Assembly (NCBI RefSeq): GCF_002583555.1
Contig: NZ_BEGX01000077.1
Span: 59,762 to 123,761 of the forward strand
Length of the DNA stretch: 64,000 nt
Direction: 5' to 3'
From: Pseudonocardia sp. N23
GTDB taxonomy: Bacteria; Actinomycetota; Actinomycetes; Mycobacteriales; Pseudonocardiaceae
A program made the translations under genes and the position numbers. This document shows positions 51,883 through 61,182 of the stretch, piece by piece. The notes below the pieces were generated by a model. It saw only the letters and a list, made by a program, of their open reading frames with translations. It was not told where the DNA came from and ran no database searches. Numbering within the stretch: the stretch's first letter is position 1; every line of letters begins with the position of its first letter.

Positions 51883-52751
51883 GCCAGCAGGCCGGACAGG
51901 TACGAGACGCTGGTCCGGACGTCGGCGAGCGGGCCCTCGCCGCGCGGCTCCTCGGTGAGGATCGTGTCCTGCTCCAGGACGTACCAGCCGTCGTAGTCCC
52001 TGCCGCGCAACGAGTCCACGATGGACCCGAAGTCGACGTCACCCGACCCGAGCGGCCGGTACATGCCGTCGCGGACGGCGTCGGTGTAGCTGCGTCGGCC
52101 GTCCTGGACCTCTCGGGCCATGGAGGCGTCGACGTCCTTGAAGTGGGTGTGCGCCACCCGGTGCGGGGCCTCGCGGGTCAGCTCGGCGGGGTCGACGCCG
52201 CCGATGAGCAGGTGTCCGGTGTCCAGGCACAGGGCGATGTCGGAGCCCTCCAGGACGCGGCGGACGTCGTCACCGTTCTCGACCATCGTGCCGACGTGCG
52301 GGTGCAGGACCGCCTGCACCCCGGCGGCGGAGGTGACGGCGCTGAGCCGGTCGAGGTTGCCCAGCAACGTCGTCCAGCCCGCGGAGCCGAGCACGGGGCG
52401 GCTGTCGTAGCCGTCCTGCCCGGTGGTCGCGGAGAGCACCATCGTCGACGAGCCGGTCGCGGCGTAGGCCTGCAGCAGCTTCTCGACCTCGGGCACCGGG
52501 TCGTGCCCGGGGACGTGCAGCAGCAGCGGGGTGAACCCGCCGATGGCCTCGAGATGATGCTGCTCCAGTACCGCCGCCATCGCAGTGGGCGACGCGGGCA
52601 GGAAACCGTCGGGGCCCAGCTCGGTGGCCGAGAGCCCGACGTCCTGCATCTCCTGCAGGACGCGTGCCGGGGTGAGCTGGTATCCCCAGCCGGGGACCTC
52701 GCACACGCCCCAGGAGATGGGGGCGCCGGCAATACGGTCGAGGGAGCTCAT
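51879..52751 (-). CDS. Sugar phosphate isomerase/epimerase-like TIM barrel (IolE/IolI-like)
   Basis: 290 residues of the AP-endonuclease-2-type TIM barrel: 'GAPISWGVCEVPGW', 'GLSATELGPDGFLP', 'VLHPHVGTMVENGDDVRRVL', 'LCLDTGHLLIGGVDPAEL', 'HTHFKDVDASMA'. Metal ligands are the His/Asp/Glu of the last three segments. Family members include myo-inosose dehydratase and inosose isomerase; the setting in an inositol cluster favours one of these. ATG 52751 overlaps the upstream dehydrogenase stop. Confidence 0.82.
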   Translation of the reverse strand: MSSLDRIAGAPISWGVCEVPGWGYQLTPARVLQEMQDVGLSATELGPDGFLPASPTAMAAVLEQHHLEAIGGFTPLLLHVPGHDPVPEVEKLLQAYAATGSSTMVLSATTGQDGYDSRPVLGSAGWTTLLGNLDRLSAVTSAAGVQAVLHPHVGTMVENGDDVRRVLEGSDIALCLDTGHLLIGGVDPAELTREAPHRVAHTHFKDVDASMAREVQDGRRSYTDAVRDGMYRPLGSGDVDFGSIVDSLRGRDYDGWYVLEQDTILTEEPRGEGPLADVRTSVSYLSGLLA

Positions 52752-53785
52752 GCGGACACCTCGTGCAGCGAGTAGTCGATCCCGGCGGCGGTGCGCCGCG
52801 GGGTGAGCGTCACGGCCGCGCCGGTGCGCCACGAGCGGGTCGCGGCCTCGGCGAGGTCGGACGCGGCGATCGCGTCGCGGCCCGCGGCGAGCGGCTCGGT
52901 GTCGTCGAGGACGCAGCGGGCGAACGCCTCCAGCTCGGCGGTGTAGGCGACGGGGTAGCGCTCCTCGAAGTCGCGCACCAGGTCCCGGGACGCGAGCCCG
53001 GGGGTGCGCCACTCGTAGCCGTGGCGGTGCGGGGAGTCGATCCGGGCGGTCGCGGCGGTGCCGAGCACCTCGGTGGAGCACTCGTAGCCGTAGCCGGCGC
53101 TGCGGCTGTTGTCGATCACGCCGAGCGCGCCGTTCTCGAACCGCAGCACGACGACGGCGGTGTCGATGTCGCCGATCTCGCCGAACGCGGGGTCGGCGGC
53201 GGCGCCATGGGCGTGCACCTCGACGACCTCGCCGACGAGCCAGCGCGCGACGTCGAGGTCGTGCACGGTGACGTCGGCGAATAACCCGCCGGACCCGGAC
53301 AGGAACGACGGTGGGGGAGAGGTCATGTCGCGCAACGAGGTCCGGAACAGCGTGACCTCGCCGAGCTCACCGTCGTGGATGCGCCGGGCGGCGGCGGCCC
53401 AGTCGGGGTCGTAGCGGCGGTGGAAGCCCACCTGCAGCAGCACCCCGGCCTGCTCGACGGCCTCGACGGCGGCGACGGCCGCGGCGCGGTCGGCCGACAC
53501 CGGCTTCTCGCAGAACATCGACTTCCCTGCGCTCGCGGCCTCCACGATCAGGGGCGCGTGCGACGCCGTCGAGGTGGCGATCGCGACCGCGTCGGAGGCG
53601 TCGAGCAGCTCCTCGAACGACGCCGTCCACGGCACGCCGTGCTCGGCGGCGGTCTGCTCGGCGACGACGGGGTCGACGTCGTAGACGCACGCCAGCTCGG
53701 CCGACGGGCAACGCCCGGCGAGGCTCCCGAGATGGATGCGCCCCATCCGGCCCAGCCCGGCGAGGCCGATCGCGAGTCGGCTCAT
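52748..53785 (-). CDS. Gfo/Idh/MocA oxidoreductase, IolG-like
   Basis: 345 residues. 'GLAGLGRMGRIHLGSL' binds NAD, 'MFCEKPVSADRAAAV' is the EKP motif with catalytic Lys, and 'GGLFADVTVHDLDVARWLVG' contains the Asp/His catalytic pair. This pattern is that of myo-inositol 2-dehydrogenase, which oxidises inositol to 2-keto-inositol. ATG 53785 was chosen over the longer frame. A second intact homologue lies two genes away, so the two may act on different inositol isomers. Confidence 0.85.
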   Translation of the reverse strand: MSRLAIGLAGLGRMGRIHLGSLAGRCPSAELACVYDVDPVVAEQTAAEHGVPWTASFEELLDASDAVAIATSTASHAPLIVEAASAGKSMFCEKPVSADRAAAVAAVEAVEQAGVLLQVGFHRRYDPDWAAAARRIHDGELGEVTLFRTSLRDMTSPPPSFLSGSGGLFADVTVHDLDVARWLVGEVVEVHAHGAAADPAFGEIGDIDTAVVVLRFENGALGVIDNSRSAGYGYECSTEVLGTAATARIDSPHRHGYEWRTPGLASRDLVRDFEERYPVAYTAELEAFARCVLDDTEPLAAGRDAIAASDLAEAATRSWRTGAAVTLTPRRTAAGIDYSLHEVSA

Positions 53786-54651
53786 GATCCCGCCCCCAGT
53801 TCCGAGGTGACTCGTTCGAGCATCCGACGGTGGATCCCGTCGGCGTCGTCCTCCCAGCCGAAGACACACACTGTCGCGATGCCCTCGAACGACAGGTCAC
53901 GCAGCGTGCCGAACACCTCGTCCCACGAGACGTCGCCGCGGCCGATCTCGTTGTGCTGGTGGATCCGCGCGTCGACGCCCGGCGGGTTGAGGATGTAGCG
54001 GTTGCCGACGCCCGCGCGGTGGTTCCAGCAGTCCGCGAGGTGCACGTGGCGCAGCTTGCGCGCGGCGTAGCTCAGCATCCGCTGGAAGTCCCCGACGCCG
54101 TCGGAGAGGTGGAACGCGTGCGGCGCGCACCAGACGTAGCCCACCCACGGCAGGTCGAGCCCGCGCACGATCTGCACGGCGTCGTCGTTGGTCTCGGAGA
54201 AGTCGTAGGGGTGCGCCTCGATGTTGAGCGAGATGCCCAGGCGCTCGAAGTCGGGCGCCAGCTCCTCCATCGACCGGTAGAACGCGTGCTCGGAGCGGCG
54301 CGCGTCGTTGGGGTCGCCGGACAGCTCGGAGTTGACCAGCGGGCAGTCGAGGTCCGACGCGATCTGCAGCAGCCGCCGCCAGTTGCGGATCTGGGCCTGG
54401 CGTTCCTGCTCGTCGGGGCTCGACCAGTCGAACACCGGCACGAGGCTCGCGAACCCGACGCCCGTCTCCGCCGACGCCTTGCGCGCCTGCGCGATCAGCT
54501 CGCGGTCGGCCTTGGGGTAGCGGTGCCAGAAGAACCAGTCGGCCCGCGGCGAGAGCTCCAGCCACCGGTACCCGAGGTCCGCGGCGCGCCGCAGCTCCTC
54601 GGGCACCGAGAGCTGCGCGTGGTACATGTGCGGGTCGAGCGCGATCCGCAC
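53782..54651 (-). CDS. iolH: IolH-like sugar isomerase
   Basis: 289 residues. 'MRIALDPHMYH' (GTG start), 'ADLGYRWLELSPRADW', 'RSMEELAPDFERLGISLNIEAHPYDF' and 'RYILNPPGVDARIHQHNEIGRGDVSWDEVF' fit the IolH family of actinobacterial inositol clusters closely. The biochemical step is not settled; an isomerase or hydrolase role in inositol breakdown is assumed. It starts two bases after the upstream dehydrogenase and overlaps the next start by four. Confidence 0.85.
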   Translation of the reverse strand: MRIALDPHMYHAQLSVPEELRRAADLGYRWLELSPRADWFFWHRYPKADRELIAQARKASAETGVGFASLVPVFDWSSPDEQERQAQIRNWRRLLQIASDLDCPLVNSELSGDPNDARRSEHAFYRSMEELAPDFERLGISLNIEAHPYDFSETNDDAVQIVRGLDLPWVGYVWCAPHAFHLSDGVGDFQRMLSYAARKLRHVHLADCWNHRAGVGNRYILNPPGVDARIHQHNEIGRGDVSWDEVFGTLRDLSFEGIATVCVFGWEDDADGIHRRMLERVTSELGAGS

Positions 54652-54653
54652 GG

Positions 54654-55667
54654 TCAGCTCTCCTTGTAGAGGTCGGGCCGCTCGCGCATCGTCACCGGCT
54701 CACGCACCCCGGAGGCCAGCGCGCGCAACCCGGTCTCGCACGCGACGGTGGCGGCGTAGCCGTCCCACGCCGACGGCCCGGCGGTCCCGCCCGCGGCGAC
54801 GGCGTCGATCCAGGTCTGGAACTCGACGTCGAACGCCCGGACGAAGCGCTCGCGCCAGTCCGCCGGCACCCGGCCGCCGAACCGCCCGGCACCCTTGACG
54901 ATCGCACCGGCACTCTCCGACAGCTCGACGGTGCCGTCCTCGCAGACGACCTCGCCGCGGATGTCGTAGCCGAAACCGGCGTTGACCGACGCCTCGACGT
55001 CGACGATCACCCCGGACTCCATCTCCAGCAGCACGAGCAGCGGGTCGTTGAAGCCCTCGCGGGCCTTGCTCGACACCCGCGGCGTGAGCACCGTCACCGC
55101 GGCGATCTCGTCGTCGAACATCCAGCGGGCGACGTCGATGTCGTGGACCGTGGAGTCGTTGATGATCATGTCGCTGGTGAAGAAGTCCGGCACCGACGGG
55201 TTGCGGTGCGCGGCGTGCATGACCAGCGCCACGCCGATCTCCCCGCCGGTGACGACGGCCTTCATCGCGCGGTACTGGTCGTCGTAGCGGCGCATGAAAC
55301 CGACGGAGACGAGCCGACGGCCCGTCGCGACCTCGGCGTCGACGATCCGCGAGCAGGCATCCTCGGTGGTGGCCAGCGGCTTCTCACAGAACACCTGCTT
55401 GCCCGCGGCGATCCCGGCCAGCACGTAGCCCTCGTGCGTCGGCCCCCACGAGGTGACGACGACGGCGTCGACCCCCGGGTCGGCGATCAGGTCCTCGCCG
55501 GTGGCGTGCACGCTCGCCCCCGGGAGGTCGGCCGCGACCGTGCGGGCCCGGTCGAGGTCGACGTCGGTGACCGCGGCGACGCGGACCCCCGACAGGACAT
55601 GGGTGAGCCGCCGGATGTGGTCCTGGCCGATCATGCCCACGCCGATGACGCCGACGTTGAGTGTCAC
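54654..55667 (-). CDS. Gfo/Idh/MocA oxidoreductase, myo-inositol 2-dehydrogenase-like
   Basis: 337 residues. 'VGVIGVGMIGQDHIRRL' (NAD site), 'VFCEKPLATTEDACSRI' (EKP motif) and 'DSTVHDIDVARWMFDDE' (catalytic Asp/His) are as in IolG. GTG 55667 has GAAAGGG upstream. Lying directly after the importer genes, it is the better candidate for the main inositol dehydrogenase. Confidence 0.86.
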   Translation of the reverse strand: MTLNVGVIGVGMIGQDHIRRLTHVLSGVRVAAVTDVDLDRARTVAADLPGASVHATGEDLIADPGVDAVVVTSWGPTHEGYVLAGIAAGKQVFCEKPLATTEDACSRIVDAEVATGRRLVSVGFMRRYDDQYRAMKAVVTGGEIGVALVMHAAHRNPSVPDFFTSDMIINDSTVHDIDVARWMFDDEIAAVTVLTPRVSSKAREGFNDPLLVLLEMESGVIVDVEASVNAGFGYDIRGEVVCEDGTVELSESAGAIVKGAGRFGGRVPADWRERFVRAFDVEFQTWIDAVAAGGTAGPSAWDGYAATVACETGLRALASGVREPVTMRERPDLYKES

Positions 55668-55699
55668 GAGAGCTGCCCTTTCGTCAGGGAGGGAGGTCG

Positions 55700-56518
55700 T
55701 CAGCCGCGCTTGAGCTCGTGCTGGAGCTCCTCGAGCTCCTGCCCGCCCGCCATCTGCGTGGTGAGCTCCTCGAGGGTGACCGCGGAGCGCTTGCGGTCGA
55801 GCACGCACCGGCCCAGCTTCAGGATGATGAAGTGGTCGCCGACCATGTAGGCGTGGTGCGGGTTGTGGGTGATGAACACGACGCCGAGGCCCGCGTCGCG
55901 CGCGGCCGAGGTGTACTTGAGCACCACACCGGACTGCTTGACGCCCAGGGCGGCCGTCGGTTCGTCGAGGATCAGCACCCGGGCCCCGAAGTACACGGCG
56001 CGGGCGATCGCGACGCACTGGCGCTGCCCACCGGACAGGGTGCCGATGGGCTGGTTGATGTCCTTGACGTGGATGCCCATCTTCTTGAGCTCCTGGTCGG
56101 CGATCTCCCGCATGCCTTTGATGTCCATCGGGGCGCCCGGGAAGGTGCCCTTGCGGATCTCCGAGCCCAGGAAGAAGTTCCGCCAGACCTCCATCAGGGA
56201 GACGACGGCGAGGTCCTGGTAGACAGTGGCGATGCCGTGGTCGAGCGACTCGCGGGGCGAGCCGAACGAGACGACCTCGTCGTCGACCTTCAGAACACCC
56301 TCGGTGTGCGGGTGCAGCCCTGAGATGATCTTGATCAGGGTGGACTTGCCGGCGCCGTTGTCGCCGAGGACGCAGGAGACCTCGCCCGCGTTCACGGTCA
56401 GGTTGATGCCCTCCAGCGCGCGGATGGCGCCGTAGGCCTTGCCGACGTTCTCCATCTGGACCAGCGGCGTCCCCGCCTGCAGGCCCGGGGCCGCGTGTTC
56501 GGCGATCGTGTCGGTCAT
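55700..56518 (-). CDS. Sugar ABC transporter ATP-binding protein (single domain)
   Basis: 272 residues: Walker A 'GDNGAGKSTLIKI', signature 'LSGGQRQCVAIARAV', Walker B 'VLILDEPTAALG', H-loop 'FITHNPHHAYMVGDH'. Ribose/inositol-type importers usually have a double-domain ATPase of about 500 residues; this one is a single domain, so it would dimerise, as in the fructose (FrcA-like) subgroup. It follows the permease by four bases. Confidence 0.9.
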   Translation of the reverse strand: MTDTIAEHAAPGLQAGTPLVQMENVGKAYGAIRALEGINLTVNAGEVSCVLGDNGAGKSTLIKIISGLHPHTEGVLKVDDEVVSFGSPRESLDHGIATVYQDLAVVSLMEVWRNFFLGSEIRKGTFPGAPMDIKGMREIADQELKKMGIHVKDINQPIGTLSGGQRQCVAIARAVYFGARVLILDEPTAALGVKQSGVVLKYTSAARDAGLGVVFITHNPHHAYMVGDHFIILKLGRCVLDRKRSAVTLEELTTQMAGGQELEELQHELKRG

Positions 56519-56522
56519 CGGT

Positions 56523-57599
56523 CTACCGCCTCTGTGTCGCGAGGTTCTTGACGTACAGGTTGACGAGCACCGCGAGCAGCAGCATCGCGCCGAGGAAGGC
56601 CTTGAACCAGTTGGGGTCCCAGCCGGCGAACACGATTCCCTGCGTCACCATGCCGAAGATGAAGGCGCCGAGCGCCGAGCCGATCGCCGACCCGTAGCCG
56701 CCGGTGAGCAGTGCGCCGCCGACGACGGCGGCGATGATGTAGATGAACTCGTTGCCGACGCCGAGGCCTGCCTGCACGGACGAGAAGTTGAAGAGCAGGT
56801 GCATGCCCAGGAACCATGCGCAGAACGCAACGCCCATGAACAGGCCGATCTTGACCTTCTTGGCGGGGACGCCGACGGCGCGCGCGGAGTCCTGGTTGCC
56901 GCCGGAGGCGAAGATCCAGTTGCCGGTGCGGGTGCGCAACAGCACCCAGGTGGCGATGGCGACGAACAGGATCCACCACAGCACCGTGATCTTCAGCGTG
57001 ATGAACCCGAGGTCGATGTCGCCCGCGAAGATCGCCCGGGCGGAGGCGAACCCGTCGAGCCGGTCGATGTTCGTGGTGGCGACGGTGCCGGTGACCAGTT
57101 TCGTCACACCGAGGTTGATGCCCTGCAGCACGAAGAAGGTGCTGAGGGTGATCAGGAAGCTGGGGATCCCGGTGCGTACCACCAGGTATCCGTTGACGAA
57201 CCCGATGGCCAGCGCTATCAGCAGGCTGACCAGCACGCCGACCCAGGCGTTGACGCTGAACTGGTAGGCGATCATCGCCGACGCGAGTGCGGTGGTGGCG
57301 ACCGCGACACCCGCGGACAGGTCGAACTCACCGCCGATCATCAACAACGCGACGGCGACGGCGACGATGCCGATGGTGGAGCTCGCGTAGAGCACCGTCG
57401 CGAAGGCGGGCAGCGTCCGGAAGGGCGCGGCGACGGCGAAGAAGAAGATGAAGATCGCGATCGCAGCCGCGAGGGCTCCGACCTCGGGACGGCCGAGGAT
57501 GCGGGCGGCGAGGGAACGCTGGACGCGGACGGGCTCGTCGACCGGGGGCTTCGGTCGCGGCGATTCCGGCGACGGCTCTGTCTCCACGGATGTACTCAT
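56523..57599 (-). CDS. Sugar ABC transporter permease (RbsC-like)
   Basis: 358 residues. A Pro-rich cytoplasmic start is followed by about nine to ten membrane segments. 'GGEFDLSAGVAVATTALASAMIA' and 'NGYLVVRTGIPSFLITLSTFFVLQGINLG' are family landmarks, and 'ASGGNQDSARAVGVPAKKVKIGLF' is the coupling loop. Together with the binding protein and ATPase it forms a complete importer, inferred to carry inositol from context. Confidence 0.9.
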   Translation of the reverse strand: MSTSVETEPSPESPRPKPPVDEPVRVQRSLAARILGRPEVGALAAAIAIFIFFFAVAAPFRTLPAFATVLYASSTIGIVAVAVALLMIGGEFDLSAGVAVATTALASAMIAYQFSVNAWVGVLVSLLIALAIGFVNGYLVVRTGIPSFLITLSTFFVLQGINLGVTKLVTGTVATTNIDRLDGFASARAIFAGDIDLGFITLKITVLWWILFVAIATWVLLRTRTGNWIFASGGNQDSARAVGVPAKKVKIGLFMGVAFCAWFLGMHLLFNFSSVQAGLGVGNEFIYIIAAVVGGALLTGGYGSAIGSALGAFIFGMVTQGIVFAGWDPNWFKAFLGAMLLLAVLVNLYVKNLATQRR

Positions 57600-57686
57600 C
57601 GCGTGCTCCAGGGGGTGTGGCTCAAGGGCGGGACGTGAGGGGCGGATGGAGGGGCCGGACGGCGTCGCCCGGCCCCTCCGGGCGCA

Positions 57687-58673
57687 TCAGCGCGTGTTGT
57701 TCGCGGCGTAGCCCGCGATCTTCTCGATGTTCGACTTGTCGACGAAGGACGGCCCGGTCAGGACCGGCTTGCCGCCGCCGAGGTCGTTGCCGTTGGTGAG
57801 GTTCAGCCACAGCGACTGCACCGCCATGTAGCCCTGGACGTAGGGCTGCTGGTCGATCGAGAAGTCGATCGTCCCGGCCTTGATGTCGTTCGCGACGTCG
57901 GCGTTGAGGTCGAACGTCACGATCTTGGCCTGGCTGTTCGCACCCTGCTTGGCCTGCAGCGCGGCGAGCGCGATGGGCGCGCCGAGGGTCACCACGTAGG
58001 TGATCGACGGGTCCTGCTGCAGCTTCGCGCCGATGGTCTGCTGCACCGACGGCAGGTCGGTGCCGTTGACCTGCAGGTTCTCGGTGTTCGGGAAGCTGGC
58101 CTTCACACCGGCGCAGCGCGCCTCGAGCGCGACGGAGCCCTGCTCCTGGACGACGCAGATCGCCTTGCCACCCGGGGTCATCTTCGTGCCGGCGGACTGG
58201 CCCGCGAGGGTCTCGTCGGAGCCGAAGTACATCCCGATGCCGTACTTCGTGTAGTCGTTGATGCCCGAGTTGAACGCGACGGTCGGGATGCCCGCCGCCA
58301 CGGCCTTCTGGGCGGCCGGGCCGACCTGGTCGGCGTAGGCCAGCGTCACGGCGAGGCCGTCGACCTTGGAGTCGATGGCGTTCTGGATGAGCGTGGCCTG
58401 CTGGCCCGCGTCGTTGTTGTTCGAGTACTTCAGGTTGACGTTGAGCTCCTTGGCGGCCTGCTCCGCCCCGGCGCGGATCTTGTCCCAGAAGGAGTCGCCC
58501 GGAGCCTCGTGGGTCACCATCGCGATCGTGTACTGCTTGCCGCCGGCGTTGCCGACGGCAGGACCGCTGTTGTTGGTGGCCTCGTTCGCGCCACCTTGAC
58601 TGCTGCACGCAGCCAGCGCGGCGCTCAGAGCGGCCACGACGGCCAGTCCTCGCACCAGCTTCCGCTTGCTCAT
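57687..58673 (-). CDS. Sugar ABC transporter substrate-binding lipoprotein
   Basis: 328 residues. The N-terminus 'MSKRKLVRGLAVVAALSAALAACSS' is a lipoprotein signal with the lipobox LAAC (Cys at 23). The mature part is a type-1 periplasmic-binding fold: 'YTIAMVTHEAPGDSFWDKIRAGAEQAAKEL', 'IDSKVDGLAVTLAYAD', 'GIPTVAFNSGINDY'. ATG 58673 starts exactly at the signal peptide. It is encoded between the iol enzymes and the permease; the ligand is probably an inositol. Confidence 0.9.
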   Translation of the reverse strand: MSKRKLVRGLAVVAALSAALAACSSQGGANEATNNSGPAVGNAGGKQYTIAMVTHEAPGDSFWDKIRAGAEQAAKELNVNLKYSNNNDAGQQATLIQNAIDSKVDGLAVTLAYADQVGPAAQKAVAAGIPTVAFNSGINDYTKYGIGMYFGSDETLAGQSAGTKMTPGGKAICVVQEQGSVALEARCAGVKASFPNTENLQVNGTDLPSVQQTIGAKLQQDPSITYVVTLGAPIALAALQAKQGANSQAKIVTFDLNADVANDIKAGTIDFSIDQQPYVQGYMAVQSLWLNLTNGNDLGGGKPVLTGPSFVDKSNIEKIAGYAANNTR

Positions 58674-58762
58674 CGTTGAGACTTCCCTTCGGAGGGCGAC
58701 AGCCCGGACGGGCTGCAAGGGGACTGCTGTGTCGGTACTGCGGTGGTGCCGTTACTGCGGGT

Positions 58763-59686
58763 TCAGTAGGGCCAGCGGCGCACGGGACCGAGCCCGCAGC
58801 CGCGCAGATAGCCCGCGGTCCGGGCGCCGATCGGCAGCGGGATGTGCGGCTCGACCGGGTAGAGGTCCTGCTCGACGACGGTGAACAGGTCGGTGTCGAC
58901 GGCGGCCAGCGCGTCGAGCAGCGGCGGCATGTCGGGCTCGCCGCAGGGCGGTTCGACCATGACACCCAGCGGCACGGCCTCGGCCAGCGAGAGCTTCTCG
59001 CGGCGGACGCGGTCGCGGACGACGGGATCCACCTGCTTGAGGTGGACGTAGCGGATCCGCTCGGGGAACCGCTCCACGATGGCGATGTTGTCGCCGTCGC
59101 AGTAGGAGATGTGCCCGGTGTCCAGGCACAGGTTGACGAACCGCGGGTCGGTGTCGGCCAGGAACCGCTCGACCCGTTGCTGGGTGTCGACGTGGGTGTC
59201 GGCGTGCGGGTGGAACACCAGGTCGACGCCGTGCTCCTCGGCGAGGATGCGCCCGAGCCGGTCGTAGCCGGTGACCAGGTTCTTCCACTGGTCGGGGTCG
59301 ATGTCCCCGGCCTGGGTGGCCGCGCCGGTGTGCATGTCGGTGTACTGCTCGGGCAGCAGCACGAGGTGCCGCGCGCCGACCGCGGTGAGCAGCCGGGCCT
59401 CCTTCGCGCACGCCTCGACGGCCTCGTCGAGGGCGTCGGCGCCGCGGTGCAGGCCGGCGAAGATCGTCCCGCCGCACACCTTCAGGTCGCGCACCGCCAG
59501 CTCGTCACGCAGCTGCGACGGGTCCTGGGGCATGAACCCGGTCGGGCCGAGCTCGGTCCAGGAGTAGCCGGCCTGCGCGATCTCGTCGAGGTAGGTCTCC
59601 CAGCCGACCTGGTGGGGGTCGGAGGCGAACCACACGCCCCACGAGTCGGGGGCGGTGCCGAGGGTGAGGCGCTCGAGGGAACCCAT
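58763..59686 (-). CDS. iolE: myo-Inosose-2 dehydratase-like TIM barrel
   Basis: 307 residues: 'TAPDSWGVWFASDPHQVGW', 'GYSWTELGPTGFMP', 'VFHPHADTHVDTQQRVERFL', 'CLDTGHISYCDGDNIAIV', 'YVHLKQVDP'. It is of IolE length and sits directly after iolA in the overlapping iolB-iolD-iolA series, where the dehydratase is expected (2-keto-inositol to the diketone used by IolD). A paralogue is encoded at 51.9-52.8 kb. ATG 59686 shares one base with the iolA stop. Confidence 0.8.
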   Translation of the reverse strand: MGSLERLTLGTAPDSWGVWFASDPHQVGWETYLDEIAQAGYSWTELGPTGFMPQDPSQLRDELAVRDLKVCGGTIFAGLHRGADALDEAVEACAKEARLLTAVGARHLVLLPEQYTDMHTGAATQAGDIDPDQWKNLVTGYDRLGRILAEEHGVDLVFHPHADTHVDTQQRVERFLADTDPRFVNLCLDTGHISYCDGDNIAIVERFPERIRYVHLKQVDPVVRDRVRREKLSLAEAVPLGVMVEPPCGEPDMPPLLDALAAVDTDLFTVVEQDLYPVEPHIPLPIGARTAGYLRGCGLGPVRRWPY

Positions 59687-61182
59687 TACTCGGCCGTCGG
59701 GAAGTGGAAGCCGGCCTCGCTCGGCGCAGCGACCCGCGGCCAGCGCGTCGTCACGACCTTGGCGCGGGTGTAGAACGCGACGCCCTCGGGGCCGTGGATG
59801 TGGGACTGCCCGAACAGCGAGTCCTTCCAGCCGCCGAAGGAGTAGTAGGCCATCGGCACCGGGATGGGGACGTTGATGCCGATCATGCCGACCTTCACGC
59901 CGCGCTGGAACCGCCGCGCCGCCTCGCCGGACGAGGTGAAGATGGCGGTGCCGTTGCCGTAGGGGTTGGCGTTGATCAGCGCGATCGCCTCGTCGACGTC
60001 GCCTGCCCGGACGACCGTCAGCACCGGGCCGAAGATCTCCTCGGTGTAGACGTCCATGTCGGGGGTGACGCCGTCGATCACGGTGGGGCCCACGAAGAAC
60101 CCGTTCTCGTGGCCGGGGACCGACAGGCCGCGACCGTCGACGGTGAGTGTCGCGCCCTGGGCCTCGCCGGTCCCGATGAGCCCGACGATGCGGTCGCGGG
60201 CGGCGGCGGTGACGACCGGGCCCATCTCGGAGGTGTCGTCGCGACCCGGGCCGACCTTGACCGCGCGGGCCTTCTCGGCGACGGCGGCGACCAGATCGTC
60301 GCCCGCCCCGCCGACGGCCACGGCCGCGGAGATCGCCATGCAACGCTCACCGGCGGAGCCGAACGCGGCGGCGACGAGATGGTCGGAGGCGAAGTCGATC
60401 GACGCGTCGGGCAGCACGACGGCGTGGTTCTTCGCCCCGCCCAGTGCCTGCACGCGCTTGCCGTTGGCCGTGCCGCGCTCGTGGATGTAGCGGGCGATCG
60501 GGGTCGAGCCGACGAACGAGACCGCGGCGACGTCGTCGTGGTCGAGCAGCGCGTCGACGGCGGTCTTGTCGCCGTGCAGGACGGTGAACACGCCGTCGGG
60601 CAGCCCGGCCGCGGACCACATCTCCGCGATCAGCATCGACGCGGACGGGTCGCGCTCGGACGGCTTGAGGACGAACGTGTTGCCGCACGCGATCGCCACC
60701 GGGTGCATCCACATCGGGACCATCACCGGGAAGTTGAACGGCGTGATCCCCGCGCAGACGCCGATCGGCTCGCGGAACGAGTGCACGTCGACGCCGGTGG
60801 AGACCTGGTCGGAGAAGTCGCCCTTGAGCAGCTGCGGGATGCCGCAGGCGAACTCGACGACCTCCAGGCCGCGCTGCACCTCGCCGCGGGCGTCGGAGAC
60901 GACCTTGCCGTGCTCGTCGGACACGATCTCGGCGAGCTCGCCGATGCGGGCGTTGACGATCTCGCGGAACGCGAAGAGCACCTTGGTCCGCGCCGAGAGC
61001 GACGACTGGGACCAGTCGGCGAACGCCGTGGCGGCCGACCGGACGGCGCTGTCGACGTCGGCGACGTCGGCGAGCACCACCTCGGCCTGCTGCTCCCCGG
61101 TCGCCGGGTTCCACACGGGCGCGGTCCGGCCGGACGTGCCGGTCTCGGGCTTGCCGCCGATCCAGTGGGTGATGGTCCTCAA
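59686..61182 (-). CDS. iolA: CoA-acylating methylmalonate-semialdehyde dehydrogenase
   Basis: 498 residues. '[32 protein letters not shown]' spans the N-terminal domain, '[34 protein letters not shown]' binds NAD, and catalytic Cys lies in '[17 protein letters not shown]'. It converts malonate or methylmalonate semialdehyde with CoA to acetyl- or propionyl-CoA and CO2, the last step of inositol breakdown (also valine). The start is TTG 61182, overlapping the iolD stop as TTGA; there is no ATG or GTG before the conserved N-terminus. Confidence 0.93.
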   Translation of the reverse strand: MRTITHWIGGKPETGTSGRTAPVWNPATGEQQAEVVLADVADVDSAVRSAATAFADWSQSSLSARTKVLFAFREIVNARIGELAEIVSDEHGKVVSDARGEVQRGLEVVEFACGIPQLLKGDFSDQVSTGVDVHSFREPIGVCAGITPFNFPVMVPMWMHPVAIACGNTFVLKPSERDPSASMLIAEMWSAAGLPDGVFTVLHGDKTAVDALLDHDDVAAVSFVGSTPIARYIHERGTANGKRVQALGGAKNHAVVLPDASIDFASDHLVAAAFGSAGERCMAISAAVAVGGAGDDLVAAVAEKARAVKVGPGRDDTSEMGPVVTAAARDRIVGLIGTGEAQGATLTVDGRGLSVPGHENGFFVGPTVIDGVTPDMDVYTEEIFGPVLTVVRAGDVDEAIALINANPYGNGTAIFTSSGEAARRFQRGVKVGMIGINVPIPVPMAYYSFGGWKDSLFGQSHIHGPEGVAFYTRAKVVTTRWPRVAAPSEAGFHFPTAE

